Positions 23,301-33,973 of a DNA stretch of 64,000 nt are shown piece after piece. A program made the translations under genes and the position numbers. Positions within the stretch are counted from its first letter, which is position 1; every line of letters begins with the position of its first letter. The notes under the pieces were generated by a model. The model made no database searches. It saw only the letters and a program-made list of their open reading frames with translations, and was not told where the DNA came from. The stretch lies in assembly GCA_030734395.1 (NCBI GenBank), contig JAUZTG010000007.1, forward strand, positions 434,001-498,000, given 5' to 3'. Source of the stretch: Sarocladium kiliense. Its lineage: Eukaryota; Ascomycota; Sordariomycetes; Hypocreales; Sarocladiaceae.

Positions 23301-25505
23301 CAGCAACGCTTCGCGACGATAAACGATAGACTCGTTCAAGAAGTGTGGCGCGGCTTGTTGAATAATGCGGAGGAAAGCCTTGAAGTGATTCTTGGTTCCC
23401 GATTCCTTCCGAGCGTCTGACAGCCGTCGCTTGATAGCCGGTAACAGCTTCGAATCGGGGTAGTGATGATTTCTCCAGTACATCAAAAAGAGCCTACACA
23501 TCTCGAAGGCCACTTGCAGGGTTTCAGGTTGGAGATGACCGCGGTGGGCCTCGGGGTCTTCGCTGGAAGGGAGATCTCCAAGCCGTGCGAGATAGATCTC
23601 GACGGTATCGTTCCATATGGAGTCCGTGTTCGTCTCATTGGCTTTTGCAAATACCTGTACCCGAGTAGCATGATCAAGCTTCCACAGAAGACTGAGTAGT
23701 ATCCCAATCTTGCCATGCATCTTTCCGAACTTTTTCGGTTCATTTTCCTTGGCGTTGCGCACAAGTTCGGACGTGATGAGGTTTTGACTACCTCTCTCAG
23801 GCATTTCCCTCCTGCCGTTCACAGAAGCCATATCCTCTTGGCGGTCCCCAGCCGGGGAACCCGTCAAGTCAATGAGCTTGGGCTCCTGTGGTGTGATTGT
23901 CAGGTCCATTACTGATGGCTCGCGCTGCCTCCGAGCGGCAGCGGACTGCACATCTTGCTGCAACTGCGCTGAGGCTTCCTCAGTGTCATCAATAACGAAG
24001 TCATTATCGTCGTCAGTGCTCATGAGGACCTCATCACCTTCGGACAAGTCTTCGCGGAGTCTGGGAGCCCTTCTGGGCCTCGGGAGTTGCTCTGGTCGAG
24101 CCGGTGGCGAGCGCGATGACAGTAAGCTGACAAGCCAATTCTGGTAACACTGATCTTCGATGGTGATCTCAAAGCTCAGGCATTGCCGGACGACGTCCTG
24201 ACGGTTCTTCCAGGGCATTTCAGCGATATCCCTTTGCATCTTCATTAGACGTGCTTCGAGGTGAGCAAGCGTTTGCTTCGCTTCCTCAATGCGGACCTGA
24301 CGACTCCTCTGACGTGACGCAGTAGTCCATAGTTTGAACGCTCGTCTCTCATATTTGGGACGCTTGATCTCGTGCCAGTCTTCGATGGTTTTATTGATGG
24401 ACTCCTTCATGGTCGTTGTGATCTCCTCTTTCGTCAGTTGACGACTTCGCTCCTGTCCCAGCTCCTGACGTTCTGCGGCAAACTCTCTCTTCGTCTCCTC
24501 GTCGTAATCAGACGGGAGGTCTTCGAGTGAAATGCTGCCTTCTCTGGGTGGGGGTTTATGGCCTGCAGCAATGAGACTCGAGAAATAGTGGTTCTCAACG
24601 AACAGGCGCTTTGTAGTCCGGTACACAACCAGCCTTTGGCCTGGAGGCAGACGATTTGGGATTGTCACGGCGAAACTGCCATCAGGCTTGTCAATAATTC
24701 GAGAACTCAGAGTCATCGTTGTAGATCTGATGTCATCGGGACGTAAAGCACCCTCCCCAAGGTAAGCATTCGGTCCGGCCGACTCCAGGAGCTTCCAATT
24801 TACCACATTCGCCTGCGCCTGGGTCTCGACGCTGAAATGATCTTCTTCGGTATTGAAGGAAGGCTGAGGTACGGTCCCAGTCTCTGATGATATGTGGACC
24901 AAAACTGCACGACGGGGACGTTTTGCAGGTCGAACATCATTTCCTTCCGCAGTTGCATCAGCTGGGATCGTCTCTGAGGTGTTGTGAGGTCTTTTTCCTG
25001 TATCGCGTCCATCTTGGGCGCTCTGAGCGGAGGCTGCGGCCACCACCTCATCTTGAAGATGGTTTGGTTCTACGTTGGCAACCAGAGGATCGCCAGGGCC
25101 GGTCCCGCTCTTTCCGACAATGTGTGACCTGGGCTCTGATGTTTCCGTCTTCGCCGAGTTCGCAGAAGGTCCAGGGAGAACGCTGGCAGGCGACGTTTCA
25201 CTCTTAAACTTCGGCGTCGGTGCACCATTTCGCCGAGCCTCCCATTCTTGAAAGGCAGCACTCTGCCGACGTAGGTCCACAATCGCTTCGGCCAGTTCCA
25301 ATTGTTGCCAGGCCTCGGTGAGGCCAAGATGCTCTTGGAGCTGCCTATCGGACAGTAAGATACCAAATGTCAACAGACGTCTACCGTTCAGTCGTCCTTC
25401 ACGAAGTTTCGAGGTGAGCGCCCCTGCATCCTCGGTGACTTCGATTGACGAGCTGCAGAGGAAGTTGACTACATCCTCGAGCTTCCAAGTGAAGGGATCC
25501 GCCAT
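20394..25505 (-). CDS. SNF2-family chromatin-remodelling ATPase, ATRX/ARIP4-like
   Basis: This is a DNA-dependent ATPase of the Rad54-like group of SNF2 proteins, expected to be nuclear and to remodel chromatin or protein-DNA complexes. It is a single exon of 1,703 residues. A SAM-like helical module is at the N terminus (about 1-85), followed by a long low-complexity region with NLS-like KRPRR. The helicase N lobe has motif I in HTMGLGKTMQ (about 860) and motif II DEAH in VVADEAHRLKN (about 983). The C lobe has the GGVGLNIQGANRVV block and motif VI QAIGRAYRIGQ (about 1298). The C-terminal 350 residues are Pro-rich and then helical. No zinc finger of the ATRX ADD type is visible. Large fungal ARIP4-like proteins have this layout; a more exact orthologue name cannot be given from sequence reading alone. 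Confidence 0.9.
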   Translation of the reverse strand: MADPFTWKLEDVVNFLCSSSIEVTEDAGALTSKLREGRLNGRRLLTFGILLSDRQLQEHLGLTEAWQQLELAEAIVDLRRQSAAFQEWEARRNGAPTPKFKSETSPASVLPGPSANSAKTETSEPRSHIVGKSGTGPGDPLVANVEPNHLQDEVVAAASAQSAQDGRDTGKRPHNTSETIPADATAEGNDVRPAKRPRRAVLVHISSETGTVPQPSFNTEEDHFSVETQAQANVVNWKLLESAGPNAYLGEGALRPDDIRSTTMTLSSRIIDKPDGSFAVTIPNRLPPGQRLVVYRTTKRLFVENHYFSSLIAAGHKPPPREGSISLEDLPSDYDEETKREFAAERQELGQERSRQLTKEEITTTMKESINKTIEDWHEIKRPKYERRAFKLWTTASRQRSRQVRIEEAKQTLAHLEARLMKMQRDIAEMPWKNRQDVVRQCLSFEITIEDQCYQNWLVSLLSSRSPPARPEQLPRPRRAPRLREDLSEGDEVLMSTDDDNDFVIDDTEEASAQLQQDVQSAAARRQREPSVMDLTITPQEPKLIDLTGSPAGDRQEDMASVNGRREMPERGSQNLITSELVRNAKENEPKKFGKMHGKIGILLSLLWKLDHATRVQVFAKANETNTDSIWNDTVEIYLARLGDLPSSEDPEAHRGHLQPETLQVAFEMCRLFLMYWRNHHYPDSKLLPAIKRRLSDARKESGTKNHFKAFLRIIQQAAPHFLNESIVYRREALLQDSDDEFADDPPDEATPSRRRRGAAVEVMQDKNAVDLREREARRNADLQAARERFWKKMAASDTVPADRTQHIINEGKRDHQGLIYINEEIGKRIKQHQIDGVRFLWNQIVQDADERQGCLLAHTMGLGKTMQVITFLVALHEATDSDDPTVREQVPHDLRQNPTLVLCPAGLVDNWMEELKSWAPLDTLNPLRKIASDITPEERLFSLEQWADTGGVLVIGYEMLKQLFDMDDRTAELLMRTPTTVVADEAHRLKNSSSKLHNVCSRFETKARIALTGSPLANNVEEYYHMINWVAPNFLGPPQEFKDIYSKDIEAGLYHDSVRIQKRQAIKMLQVLKETVAPKVHRATITALKDDLPNKHEFVISVAPTHFQKSLYNACVQVIRNNASDLRQSQIFAVLGILSLVCNHPKCLQVRVKDVKEREKDGAGVFSSALIATVLTMTRGMDIDDPSLSSKMTLLTKILDQARASGDKVLIFTTSIPTLQYLQHVLVQQKRKVAVLDGSTSINKRQNNVKGFNEGQKEVYVISTKAGGVGLNIQGANRVVLFDFKWNPMDEQQAIGRAYRIGQKKTVFVYRFVLAGTFEEDLHNKAVFKTQLASRVVDKKNPISWSKRGGQLIHDVNKTPKADLTPFLGKDEVLDCVIKDYNDIVRSIMSTDAFEEEDHTAALTADELKETDQLVHMNRLRTTDPAAYQRAMERQRAAAYSSVGLPNGQTNIPVPTQVVFRSQATPNPLPEPATRPVDTTISTIAQSMDGASDFPFVRSKTTGGVFGLSSTRGPPKLRYHAGPEVDMNLPIPPPIAGANTYFGQHPQSAPPEPPTAARGPGQTPFQTNRSMAKSDFEQSFAEHVLRLGANWPRPQSYNQATITAIVNEVDQLRKNKGLGFLPDDLQWKSLKDQLKHPRFTAAAAFRRLTPQWLAFANRHDMKTRLDILDEMSEAEFARFLEGTGNSTDPMVRHHIQARALLG

Positions 25506-26577
25506 CCTTCACACAGAGACTTCGAAAAGCGTGAGCCTGCGGAGCCACACCTATGAGGATATGTCAGCGCTGTTTCGTGATGGTGCTGAAGTGAGTGCAG
25601 GCGGAAAAAAGAGCTTGAGAAGAGAGAATATACCCGGCATATATCAAACTTCGGCCTCACGTCGACATTCGAGTAACGAGAGATGAACTGACCTTATGGA
25701 GTCAAGTCCCTCGTTTCCAAAGGTTTCACCTTGATGTTCATCGAGTAGGTCGGCCAGGTTGGTCAAGATGGAGTGAGGACCAAGTCGCGTGTGGTTCATG
25801 CATCCTTCAGCGTCACGAGCAGGCACCAGCTTGGATGAGTTTCGAGATTTCGTATGCAAGAAGTCGGAAACTCGTGTTCCAGGATGAGATGGCCGGATTT
25901 GCGACTCAGGGTGCCATCAGGTACTGTGGCTTTGATATGATCTTTGCTCACTGGATGTGAGGTTCAAGGCTGCCTCCTTTCACCATAGAGCGGGTGAATG
26001 CGTGGAAGTTGGGAGCACGTGACACGATCGATCGTTTTCAAGCATCACTGAGCACTCAGAAAGGTTGCTCGAGGGACGTGATAGTCATTCAGCCGTGAAC
26101 CTCGTTTCCAGATGAACAATATATGAGCATAGTGGTGGAGATTGTGAAATGCCCAAGTGCATTGCCACTACCACTACGCGCCTTGAAGTCGAAGATTTGA
26201 AGGTGCAAGTGGGGCAAACTCAGGACTTCAGTCACCATGATTGGCCCTACGTGACGGCTCCAGCCTTAGGGTCGGGTGCTGGCAGCCTGTTCAGGTGCCT
26301 CTAACGACCCTTGGTCGGCGGCCACCCGCTTCTCCACAGCGCTCGCGGTGGTCCTCGTCAGTGGATGCGGCTCTCCACCTCAGTGACTGCATTGGTAAGC
26401 TGTTCTCGTCCTCCACTAAGAGCCAATGTCGCGATGCCTCTACCCAGAAACAGCGCAGACAACAACCCCATCACCAAAGATCAAGACCAACGAAACTCAG
26501 GGGTTCACTAAGATTTCACGCAGGGCCTTCGAAATACTAACAAAGCCTGCTCTTAGGGCACTACTGTTGTCTTCACT
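25506..26577. promoter_or_regulatory. Divergent intergenic region SNF2 gene / glutathione synthetase
   Basis: 1.07 kb between start codons. Short open frames on either strand show no family features. No RNA gene or repeat was recognised. Confidence 0.4.
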
Positions 26578-28265
26578 ATGGCTCTAAGCACGTTGTATCC
26601 CCCACCTCTCACAACGTCTGAGCAAGAAAAGATCGTCCAGACAATCAAGGATTGGTCCATCGCCAATGGACTCGCAGTTCGGCCAGCACCCACCGTCATA
26701 CCAGAAGGAGTCAACTTGACTGGAATTGCCGCCATCAATGCTCCCGTCACTTTATTTCCCTCTCCATTCCCCAAAGAATGTTTTGTGCAGGGTAAATCGG
26801 TCCAGAAGGCATACAACGCCCTTTACGCTGCCGTGAGCCAAGATGAGGATTTTCTGGCTCAGATGGTCAAGGAGTTAGTCTTTCATTGCTCAACATCTTG
26901 CTCGGGGCTAACTTTGGTGCTAAGAGTCGTAGACGGAGATGACTTCATCCGCAACCTGTGGGACGTGCACATGAAGGTTAAGGCCGAAGGCTATACCCAG
27001 GTACAGCGGTCTATCTTGAAGCCATTTGGAGCACCTACTGATCGAACAGAACCTGTCTTTGGGCCTTTTCCGATCAGACTATATGGTTCATCAGGATAGC
27101 GGTGCACAGCCTCCTGTGCTACAAGTCAAGCAGGTGGAATTTAATACCATTGCCTCATCGTTTGGCGGCCTCTCGACCAAAACGTCGGGCCTGCACAAGT
27201 AAGTCTCCTTGGATCTTTTTCGCGCAGTGTCATGCTAATATGATCAGATTTCTATCACAAACCGAATACCCCTTTTTGGATAAGGCTCTGCCTGGTGACA
27301 GTCTGGACCTGCCAGAGAATCAATCTATTCAGGGCCTGGCTAAGGGTATCGAGAGTGCATTCCATGCCTATGGGAAGAGTGAATTGAGCCACCCGAAATG
27401 CGTTATCTTCCTTACTCAGGTTGGAGAGCGGAACGTCTTCGATCAGCGCCATCTCGAATATCAGGTGGCCAAGTCCTCAGTCCCCGTCTTCCGCCTGCCG
27501 TTCTCCGACATACTCACCACCACCACCATTAGTGATACACAGAAGCGCCAATTGCTTTATCATCTACCTTCGAACCCTTCTAGGGTCTTCGAGGTTGCGG
27601 TCATTTATATGAGGTCAGGTTATGGACCTGGTGACTACACAGATGAGACTTCATGGCAGGCTCGTTATCACCTCGAACGTTCTGCCGCGATTAAATGCCC
27701 TACCGTGCTTACTCAACTTGCGGGTACAAAGAAGGTGCAACAAGTACTGGCGACACCGAGACCTGCATCTGAGCCTTCAATGCTCTCGAAGTTTATAAAA
27801 GACGACACTGAGGAAGCCAAAGAGCTCTGGAAAACCTTTACTAACATCTATCCGATGGACGCCTCAGGAGCTGGGCTCGAGGCGCGGAAGAAGGCGCTTG
27901 ACCCAGAGACAGCGCAAGCTTATGTACTGAAGCCTCAGAGAGAAGGAGGAGGCAACAATATCTATCGAGGGGCTATTCCTGACTTCTTGAAGAAAACGCC
28001 AGAGTCGCACTGGGGTTCGTACATCTTGATGGAGCTTATCACGCCACCCCCGGTCGAGAATGTTATCCTCCGTAATGGGCAGGTCGAGCAAGGCGGCGTC
28101 ATTTGTGAGCTTGGGGTGTATGGAGCATGTGTTTGGGATCAAAAGAGTGGGCAGGTGCAGTACAATGAGGAGGCTGGGTACTTGCTGCGTACCAAGGGCG
28201 ACAAGAGCGAAGAGGGTGGTGTTGCTGCTGGGTTCGGATGCATGGATAGTTGCTCTCTTGTGTAA
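26578..28265 (+). CDS. GSH2: Glutathione synthetase (eukaryotic type)
   Basis: The enzyme ligates glycine to gamma-glutamylcysteine with ATP in the cytosol, completing glutathione. There are four exons: 26578-26873, 26925-27000, 27050-27198 and 27248-28265. The introns are 51, 49 and 49 nt, and the product is 512 residues. Splicing joins YTQ to NLSLGLFRSDYMVH, restoring the family block, and then joins LHK to FLSQTEYPF. Substrate- and ATP-site motifs are present: QVEFNTIASSFGGLS (about 155-170) and the glycine-rich loop KPQREGGGNNIY (about 408-420). The C-terminal block GGVAAGFGCMDS follows. The first intron is 51 nt and stop-free, so retention would add 17 residues in frame. It is convergent with the mitochondrial SSB gene about 1.3 kb away. 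Confidence 0.94.
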
Positions 28266-29596
28266 GTCAAGGGTTCACAGATAATCAAGTATGACGGATC
28301 CGTGGTAAGCGAAAGGTTGAAAGAATCAGCTGCCATAGACTGAATGCGATACAAACACAGCAAAGATGAGTCGCCCGCCGACTACCCTACTTGGCAACCG
28401 CAAGCTGGTTGGTGTAATGATGGAAAGCATGCTGGACTCACTTTCCACTACTATGATGGAAACCGTTCCGTTTCAAAGGCCCAGCTTCGCCCGCGTCCCT
28501 CGAGAGAGTCTGCCATGTCAACACGCTTATCACACCGATTCCATGCTCCTCGAAATGCCTTTCGTTCATCCTGCTATCCATCTCACTAAAATTTAGAAAC
28601 GTACACTGTTCTCCAGCGTTGATTCTCACAGCGATATCTTCAGCTTCTCAGTCACAGTTGCGCACGGAAACTCCCATCTTCTCTCTAATACACGGCGTCT
28701 TTCGCAGGAACCCAGTCCCGATTCACACTCAGCAATCTTCAACATGCCTACAAGATACAAGTACCGTGCCGCTTCACCAGAGCTCGCAAATCTATGCCAG
28801 TGGTCCCGCGGCATCGAGGACCAACCATTGGACTTGGACGCGGATCCCATGGAGCCGACCCATGAGATTGAGTACGACATTGAAGATCACTGGCCGTGTC
28901 TCAGCACAACGCTCGAAAGAGCCTAGGAGGCAGAAGACAAGCTTACTCCCAAAAGACGTTCCAGGACGCAAACATTTTCTCACATCCTGGTTTGGTCTCA
29001 GGCTTTGGGTTGGGATCAAGCGGTGTCTTTCTCAGGAAGTGCAGAATGCCTCGGCCGAAAAGTGGTAGGCTCTTCTGACCCTTCACATAGATCTGGCAGG
29101 TGACTGACCGTAGCGACGAGGCAGGCAAGTCGAGCAGTCGTCTAGCCGTTGCGAACCGCACTAAAGGCGGCCCCAAGTAACGCGCACATGACCATCTCAA
29201 CCGATCTGCATAGTGGCCCCTCTGGCATTGCTGAATTGACAGCGGAACGTTCGAATGAAGGTGACAGGATGGGCGCACTGAGCGACGTGTAATCGAGACG
29301 ATTGGGGTTTTGTGCAATTACTTGAACTTGAAGCTTGGGATAACGTTGCAGCGGCCATCATATCTAATTCTCAGATCATTTTGAGGTGCTCAAACGTTCG
29401 TTCGCGGGGTCGATTGGTGACATGATGTCCATTAATATGTATGTTAAGTGGTATCAAATACGTCGCTTCCCAACCCAACATCCTTTTGGTACATCCATAG
29501 CCTGTGATACCCGAATCGTACAAAAGAAACCAATCCTTTGGAGTGGAGTGCGCTGTGGTAATGGTGTAAATCGTTGGTAATGCACCAGTCAGCCGT
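28266..29596. other. Convergent intergenic region GSH2 / mitochondrial SSB
   Basis: 1.33 kb between two 3' ends, unusually long for converging genes. ATG-started frames occur at 28366-28596 (76 codons) and 28744-28926 (60 codons) on the plus strand, but neither shows a recognisable domain. I do not call a gene. A non-coding or lineage-specific transcript remains possible. Confidence 0.35.
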
Positions 29597-30178
29597 TTAC
29601 TCAGAGGGCTGCTCAGTGACGGTTCCTTGAGGACGCTTGACAACCTCAATGCTGCCTAATGCGGTGTCAGTGACGAGAGCTGTAAAGAGATGGGCGGCGG
29701 AATGTGAGCTCTTACGCTGAGTAACGTTCAGGCCGCTACGGGTCTTGCCCTCGGCATCCTGGTAGGTGTTGATGGTGGCGTTACCCTCAACGAAGACGGT
29801 GGAACTATTGAGTCAAACGTATTAGCTGATCGTCCAAGTTCAACAGGGCCTCTGCCCATGCGTTTGACGTAGCAGGACAGTAAAAGGAGTCCATTATTGG
29901 GGCATGACGTACCCCTTGGGCAGACCGAGGAGGTAGTCCCTCTGGGGACCCTCAGTGAAGCTGGTGACGCGGAACCAGCTAGTCTGACGGTTGTCGCGGG
30001 GACCAGAGTTGCTGGCGACAGCGTAGCGGACGATCTCACGGCCGGTGCTGGTAGACACAAGCTCGGGGGTGTCTGCGAGGTTGCCGATGATGGAGATGCG
30101 AGCGATAGAGCGAGGGGAGGAGGTGCTGAAGGCACGGGCACCGAAGGCGGCGCGGCGCATGAAGAGTGAGGAAGACAT
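29597..30178 (-). CDS. RIM1: Mitochondrial single-stranded DNA-binding protein (Rim1-like)
   Basis: This is a bacterial-type SSB that coats single-stranded mtDNA during replication. There are three exons (minus strand): 29913-30178, 29716-29804 and 29597-29655. The introns are 108 nt (29805-29912) and 60 nt (29656-29715), giving 137 residues. An Arg-rich presequence (about 1-25: MRRAAFGARAFSTSSPRS) precedes the OB fold, which begins IARISIIGNLADTPEL. The conserved aromatic/hydrophobic strand QTSWFRVTSF is present. After splicing comes the strand block GSTVFVEGNATINTYQD and then the region around GLNVTQ. The last exon is short (59 nt) but frame-consistent and ends with a polar tail. It is divergent from the pheromone receptor gene. 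Confidence 0.92.
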
Positions 30179-31381
30179 GGCGATTGTAGGGTGTGTGTGT
30201 TCGGATTTGGTGGTTTGGGAGATGTGGTCGGATGAATGGGCCGGAGAGTGGTGAGTTGGTGATGCTGGACGTTGGGGGGGTTGTCGCGTCCGTGAACGTG
30301 TCGACGCGATAGATTAGGGGTCGCAAGGGAGGGGGCTCTGATTGGCCGGGGCCTTCTGCAGGGCGGTGGTGGGGAAGGCCCGCATCTGTACTTGCGGTAA
30401 TTGCAAGAGCCCGCTAGCTGCGTAGGAAACTGCCGGTGGTGAGCAAACGGGGGGATGCTCGAAACCGACAGCATAGAATCGAGTCAATGAGGTGAGAGAC
30501 AGTCAATTGCTACACAGCTTGAGTCGTGCAGTTGAGATGCCACGATGCCACTGCATACCAAGTGGTACGGCAGAGCTGAGACTCTGGATGACAGCTGACA
30601 CAGACTCAGGTATGAGCTGGACCATCTTCGGTAGGGTGCCTGTTTTGGCTGACCAGCCATGGGACTCTGACCAGGGCCTTGGCCTTGTCCTTGTAACCTC
30701 AACCACCGCCGACCGTACACGAGATTGACAGCAAAGTTCAAATGCGCGTAAGCCTTCAGCAAAGAAGCATCGCGACTCACCGATCTGATATGTCAGAACA
30801 ATAGCACCATCCTGCGGCGGCGCCTCCCTGCGCTCTCGGTCGTCTTGCCCAGCACACTTTCCTCCTTCGGGTTGTGAATAGCATCCTCTCAATAGAGCCC
30901 CTTCGGCCCATCTGGTCGCCGACCGCTACGCCGGCCACCCACCATCCAGAATCATAGGGCCGGCAGTTACAAGTGGAACGCCGGTGGGTATGGCATTTAC
31001 GGTTTCGGTAGACCAGCAGTGGCTGCGGTTTCTTCCCATCACAGCTGGATGCTTCCGAGTGGATGACTCCAGACCTGTACTGCTATTGAATGCTCTTTTG
31101 TCGTCACGGATGGTTAACGCATCAACTCCCGTCACTGCATGAACGATGGATCCCCAGCGCCCCAATTGAAGAAAGTCTACATTGCTTGTTCCTCAATTGG
31201 AATGACCCCCAATATTTCCTCAATTAACTATTGCTCCCCTGTTACAATAAGGTCCAGCCCAAAAGGAGTGTGACAGCCGTAAGATCGTCAGCCGAATGTC
31301 TCTACACCCCCTCCCTCTCTCTTCGGGAGGCTTAAAAGATCGCTTGCCGCACGGATCTCTCATCCTTCCGCTTTCTCACAT
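30179..31381. promoter_or_regulatory. Divergent intergenic region mtSSB / STE3
   Basis: About 1.2 kb upstream of both genes. A GT-rich run lies just before the SSB start. CT-rich sequence (about 31306-31330) and a TTAAAA element (about 31331) lie on the receptor side, consistent with a receptor core promoter. An open frame on the minus strand around 30503-30892 has no family support. Confidence 0.45.
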
Positions 31382-31564
31382 ATGTGTGTGACTTCAGACC
31401 AGCCTCACTTACACAAGCCCATCCTATACCCGTGGAACATTCGGCCCCGGCGGTCCTCCTTGATCCGAGCTTCTTGCGCACTTCAGACTAAGCCCTTCTT
31501 CATTGGATTCACCATTCTTTGGGATCTTCTCCCTTCCCTTTCCAAAGGTCTGTGCGCAGCCTAA
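31382..31564 (+). promoter_or_regulatory. Candidate upstream ORF 1 in STE3 leader (60 codons)
   Basis: An ATG at 31382 opens a 60-residue frame whose TAA stop (31562-31564) overlaps the ATG of a second small frame as TAATG. It lies 50 bp downstream of a TTAAAA element, so it is probably transcribed. It has no recognised domain, and the reading assumes an unspliced leader. Confidence 0.4.
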
Positions 31565-31587
31565 TGCGCAGGAACGCAACACCATGA
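31564..31587 (+). promoter_or_regulatory. Candidate upstream ORF 2 overlapping the STE3 start
   Basis: This seven-residue frame (MRRNATP) starts at 31564. Its TGA stop overlaps the receptor start codon as ATGA at 31584-31587. It would directly affect initiation at the main ATG if present in the mRNA. Confidence 0.45.
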
Positions 31588-33330
31588 ACAACACCATCCT
31601 CCCCATCGTCGCTGGTGAGGATCCCCTCATCCTCTACTGGCCCAGCGACGCTCCGGTTACCACTGACTCCCTCACTGCCAACCTTGTATGCCGTGTTCTC
31701 TTTAGCATTATCGCAAACATCATCTGCCTGGTCCCACTGCGCCTTCTTCACAAGAATGGCGAGTTCGCTGCGACGATGTTCATGACGACCGTGGTGGTTA
31801 AGAACCTCATCACGATTGTGAACGCTCTTATCTGGCACAACGATGACGTCGCAAACTGGTGGCCGGGATATGGCCTCTGCGATGTCATGCCGTACATCCA
31901 GCACTTCGTCACGTTGCTCTACATGACCTGCTTGCTGGCCATCGTGCGCAACCTAGCGCACCAAGTCGGGCTCCTGAGAGCCAATCCCCTGACGGCAAAG
32001 GAAAAGCGTCGACGGAACCTTGGACAGGCATTGATCATGTTCCCTTTCCCCCTTCTGCAGGCGATCTTGACATGGTTCCTCACCTCGCAGCGGTACGTCG
32101 TTGGTACCTTGGTCGGTTGCAGCTGGACTGGATACCCGACCTGGATGTACATCGTCTTCTTCATCATTCCTCCACTGATCTTTGCTCTGATTACGGCTGG
32201 CTACGCAGGTGAGTCGACTTCCACCATCGTTGAGGACTGATTGATCACTGACAAACCATCGAAGTTTTGATATACGTGCGATTTCGTGAACTAGCGAAGA
32301 GTACCGGAGTCGCTTTGTCGTCGAATCGTCGAGCCAACGACCGCGCGCAACGTACACGTCGTCGCCTCTACCTCATGGTCGTATCAATCAGCATTCCATT
32401 CTTCCCAATTGTTCTCACCTTGACGATTCTCAACATTCTGGATCTGAAGGAACTCAAGCCATACAGCTACGATGCCATTCACCACCACACGGAGCCCTAC
32501 CCCTGGAACACCATCGTATATCTCCGTGCCGCAGACCTTGGCTTCGCCTATCTGAACGTATCATGGATCCCGATCCTCTCCGCGATCCCAATCTTTGGCT
32601 TCTTCGGCACGACTAAGGATGCTATGAATGACTACAGACGCCTGCTGCTCTTCTTCGGTCTCGGCAAGATTTTCCCACCTTTGTATCAGGAGTACGACCC
32701 AGATCACCGTGTGGGAGGTTCCAGCAACGGATCGAGTAACTTCACCTCGACAGTCTCAAGAGCTGGGTAAGTATACAATAGCCCATCCATTCAAGGAATC
32801 TTCAACTTATACTGACCACAGCCTCCAGCAAATCCCCTCACAAAGTCATCAGCTTGACGTCGTCATTCCGGATGCTCACCAAGAACTCCTCCTCTGGTGG
32901 GAGCTCCGCGGTCCACGAGCTTCAGTCGATTGACCGAATCGCCTCAAATGACCTCGAGAGCGGACAGGCTGCTCTATCTCAAGCTGCCGTACGCCAATCA
33001 GACGATGTCATCGAGATCCCTCACCGAAACCCTTGGCTCATGCGCACTCATCTCAACTTCCCTATCATCCCCTTCCCTTTCTCGCGCAAGACCCGGCAAC
33101 AGCACGTTGAAAGTCCGTCCCAGGTCTCGCTTAACAACTTCCACACGACGCCCGGTCAGACGAGCCCTCCGATCCGAACCAGAGTTTGGCACGAGGAGCA
33201 TGGTGACACTGGCAACACAAATGATCGCGATGACGATGATGCAGACACGCGATCGGTTGCCTCTGCTCAGGGCGTTGTTGTTGAAACGCACCTCGTTCGT
33301 GAGACACACCCGTCTGATGGCCAGCGATAG
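31584..33330 (+). CDS. STE3: Ste3-type G-protein-coupled pheromone receptor
   Basis: This is a seven-helix receptor for the lipid-modified a-factor-like mating pheromone, signalling through a heterotrimeric G protein at the plasma membrane. There are three exons: 31584-32208, 32265-32766 and 32829-33330. The introns are 56 nt (GTGAGT..GAAG) and 62 nt (GTAAGT..CCAG), and the product is 542 residues. The extracellular N terminus is short. Helices fall at about residues 35-57, 66-88, 105-130, 150-172, 195-225, 260-285 and 310-335. Family features include the Trp/Cys pair around NWWPGYGLCDV, LLRANPLTAKEKRRR in the second internal loop, and the basic third loop (ANDRAQRTRRRLYLMVVS). The tail of about 200 residues is Ser/Thr-rich, suited to desensitisation. 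This is an unlinked receptor gene; no MAT idiomorph gene is in the window. Confidence 0.93.
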
Positions 33331-33973
33331 ACTCGCTCTGCCTGCCGTCGGTGTCCTCGTTGCGGACGATTTGTCACGTCTTGAAGCATCTTGACCGACC
33401 CGGTTTGACGCACCGCCAGCATTACCCCCTTTCATTTCATTCATCTTTTCTCTTTCTTTCTTTTTTTTTCAGCGAAACTTCAAAGGATCATGGTGCAGGC
33501 GTTGGCGAGACCTGAATCTTGCGTTGCCTTCCTTTCCGTCTTCCTTAATTCTGCCCTGGACGTTCTTGCTACCTTGTTCCATTTCTGGCTCACGCTTCTC
33601 TCACGCTTTTACTCGTTTCATACACCTGAGAAATTTGAAGGGCACTCAAAATAATTGACAATTACCATTTACACAATAAACACGTGTTCGTGACTCTGAC
33701 ATTCGTGTGCGCTGCCCCCTTGGCTCCAAGTATCCAGCCCTCCCTTTTCCCATCCCTAGAATATCCATGACCGTAACCCGATATGAGGTATCACTATTGT
33801 ATGTATGTCTGTATAAACCCGTTTGGACCCTGATCCATCCGCCACCGAACCCCGAAAACGCAAGAGAAAACCGTATGTCCAAGAATGCCGGAAATGCAAA
33901 AACTTATGTCGCATCGCTCGTGAGAGAAATTAAGTTGTTTGTGTAGAATCGAAAATAGAAAACAGAAGAAGGA
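33331..33973. other. Convergent intergenic region STE3 / DUF4203-like gene
   Basis: 643 bp of 3' flanking sequence. A C/T-rich run at about 33425-33470 and a canonical AATAAA at 33675-33680 (plus strand) are consistent with a long STE3 3' UTR. No coding region was recognised. Confidence 0.4.

Noticed and set aside
27001..27110. Apparent frame change in glutathione synthetase suggesting a pseudogene
   Set aside because: A 49-nt GT..AG intron at 27001-27049 removes the problem and restores the family block NLSLGLFRSDYMVH. All four exons join in frame.
28943..29317. Minus-strand 124-codon open frame between GSH2 and the SSB gene
   Set aside because: It lacks an ATG near its start and any recognisable domain. 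The region is better left as intergenic.
31584..33330. Mating-type (MAT) locus
   Set aside because: Only the receptor gene is present. No alpha-box or HMG-box gene, and no APN2 or SLA2 flanks, are in the window.
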